A stretch of 43,079 bases of DNA from Sulfurimonas sp. (GTDB lineage: Bacteria > Campylobacterota > Campylobacteria > Campylobacterales > Sulfurimonadaceae), in contig NZ_JALNZY010000010.1 of NCBI RefSeq assembly GCF_023229105.1, forward strand, positions 1 to 43,079, written 5' to 3'. Of the stretch, positions 42,916-43,079 are shown piece after piece. The position numbers and the translations under genes are program-made. The notes under the pieces are model-generated. The model did no database searches, was not told the DNA's origin, and saw nothing but the letters and a program-made list of their open reading frames with translations. The first letter of the stretch is position 1; each line of letters starts with the position of its first letter.

Positions 42916-43079
42916 ATGAATGATAAAGTATTTACAAAGCCAATAAAAAAACAGTTTGAATTTGATGAAGAGGTTGCTGCCGTCTTTGATGATATGCTCC
43001 AAAGAAGCGTGCCTTTTTATAAAGAGTCACAAAACATTACGGAGTTTTTTGCCCTTAAGCAGCTTGAAAATGGAGGAGT
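42916..43079 (+). CDS. cmoA: Carboxy-SAM synthase CmoA, 5' part
   Basis: The first 54 residues are present and the gene continues beyond the window. The segment FDEEVAAVFDDMLQRSVPFY closely matches the E. coli CmoA N-terminus (F-D-E-R-V-A-E-V-F-P-D-M-I-Q-R-S-V-P). CmoA converts SAM and prephenate to carboxy-S-adenosylmethionine for wobble uridine modification in tRNA. AGGA (42904-42907) lies 8 bases before ATG 42916. A nearer ATG at 42909 stops after four codons. Confidence 0.88.
   Translation, partial: MNDKVFTKPIKKQFEFDEEVAAVFDDMLQRSVPFYKESQNITEFFALKQLENGG

Overview
The window looks like a chromosomal segment of a chemolithotrophic Campylobacterota bacterium, most like Sulfurimonas. The reasons are low GC, frequent TTG/GTG starts, a complex I locus without an ordinary NADH-binding NuoE/NuoF, a pflA flagellar gene directly after nuoN (the order known from Campylobacter and Helicobacter), a dimeric-type dUTPase and a Tat-exported molybdoenzyme of the polysulfide/tetrathionate reductase superfamily. 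The genus is an inference from gene content. I saw no rRNA, tRNA, CRISPR array, integrase or transposase, and no gene-free stretch longer than 300 bases.

Region 1 (1-14349, + strand) is the distal part of a complex I operon. It holds the tail of an upstream gene, a NuoF-C-terminal/GltD-like flavoprotein hybrid, two tandem nuoG genes, then nuoH-I-J-K-L-M-N, with gaps of 0-10 bp or short overlaps. The membrane arm looks orthodox except for changed acidic residues in the NuoH quinone loop. The electron-input arm is not orthodox: there is no FMN/NADH-binding NuoF in view, and a GltD-type FAD/NAD(P)H module is fused to a remnant of the NuoF N3-cluster domain. Each NuoG carries ligands for one [2Fe-2S] and four [4Fe-4S] clusters. 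This is the most interesting system in the window.

Region 2 (14350-20349, mainly + strand) holds a hairpin-rich intergenic element, pflA (flagellar motor scaffold), a PatB/MalY-type C-S lyase, a 79-aa unknown, a YhbP-like FMN-fold protein, a dUTPase and a compact lone ABC ATPase. A 57-aa four-cysteine protein lies on the minus strand at 18780-18953, tail-to-tail with yhbP.

Region 3 (20357-25483, minus strand) is a compact cluster: ctpA, purC, purS, purQ, an SH3-domain membrane protein, plsC and crcB. It combines a periplasmic protease, purine synthesis, phospholipid synthesis and fluoride export.

Region 4 (25627-29683, + strand) holds a hemerythrin-like protein, a polytopic histidine-bearing membrane protein, aroK, a periplasmic thioredoxin-fold protein and hisD.

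Region 5 (29684-34895, + strand) has a clear sigma70-type promoter, then a B-C-A ordered molybdoenzyme operon (four-cluster ferredoxin subunit, NrfD-type membrane anchor, 1138-aa Tat-exported catalytic subunit), closed by an intrinsic terminator.

Region 6 (34919-41264, minus strand) holds a TlpA-like thioredoxin, a PiT phosphate transporter, a periplasmic cyclophilin, HU, a small HTH regulator with a 77-aa partner, and a DUF342/FapA-like protein coupled to a coiled-coil protein. Region 7 (41265-43079) holds fbaA (+), a small membrane protein (minus) and the 5' end of cmoA (+), which runs off the window.

Together the genes suggest a respiratory bacterium with a membrane quinone pool served by an atypical complex I and an exported molybdoenzyme, plus housekeeping biosynthesis.
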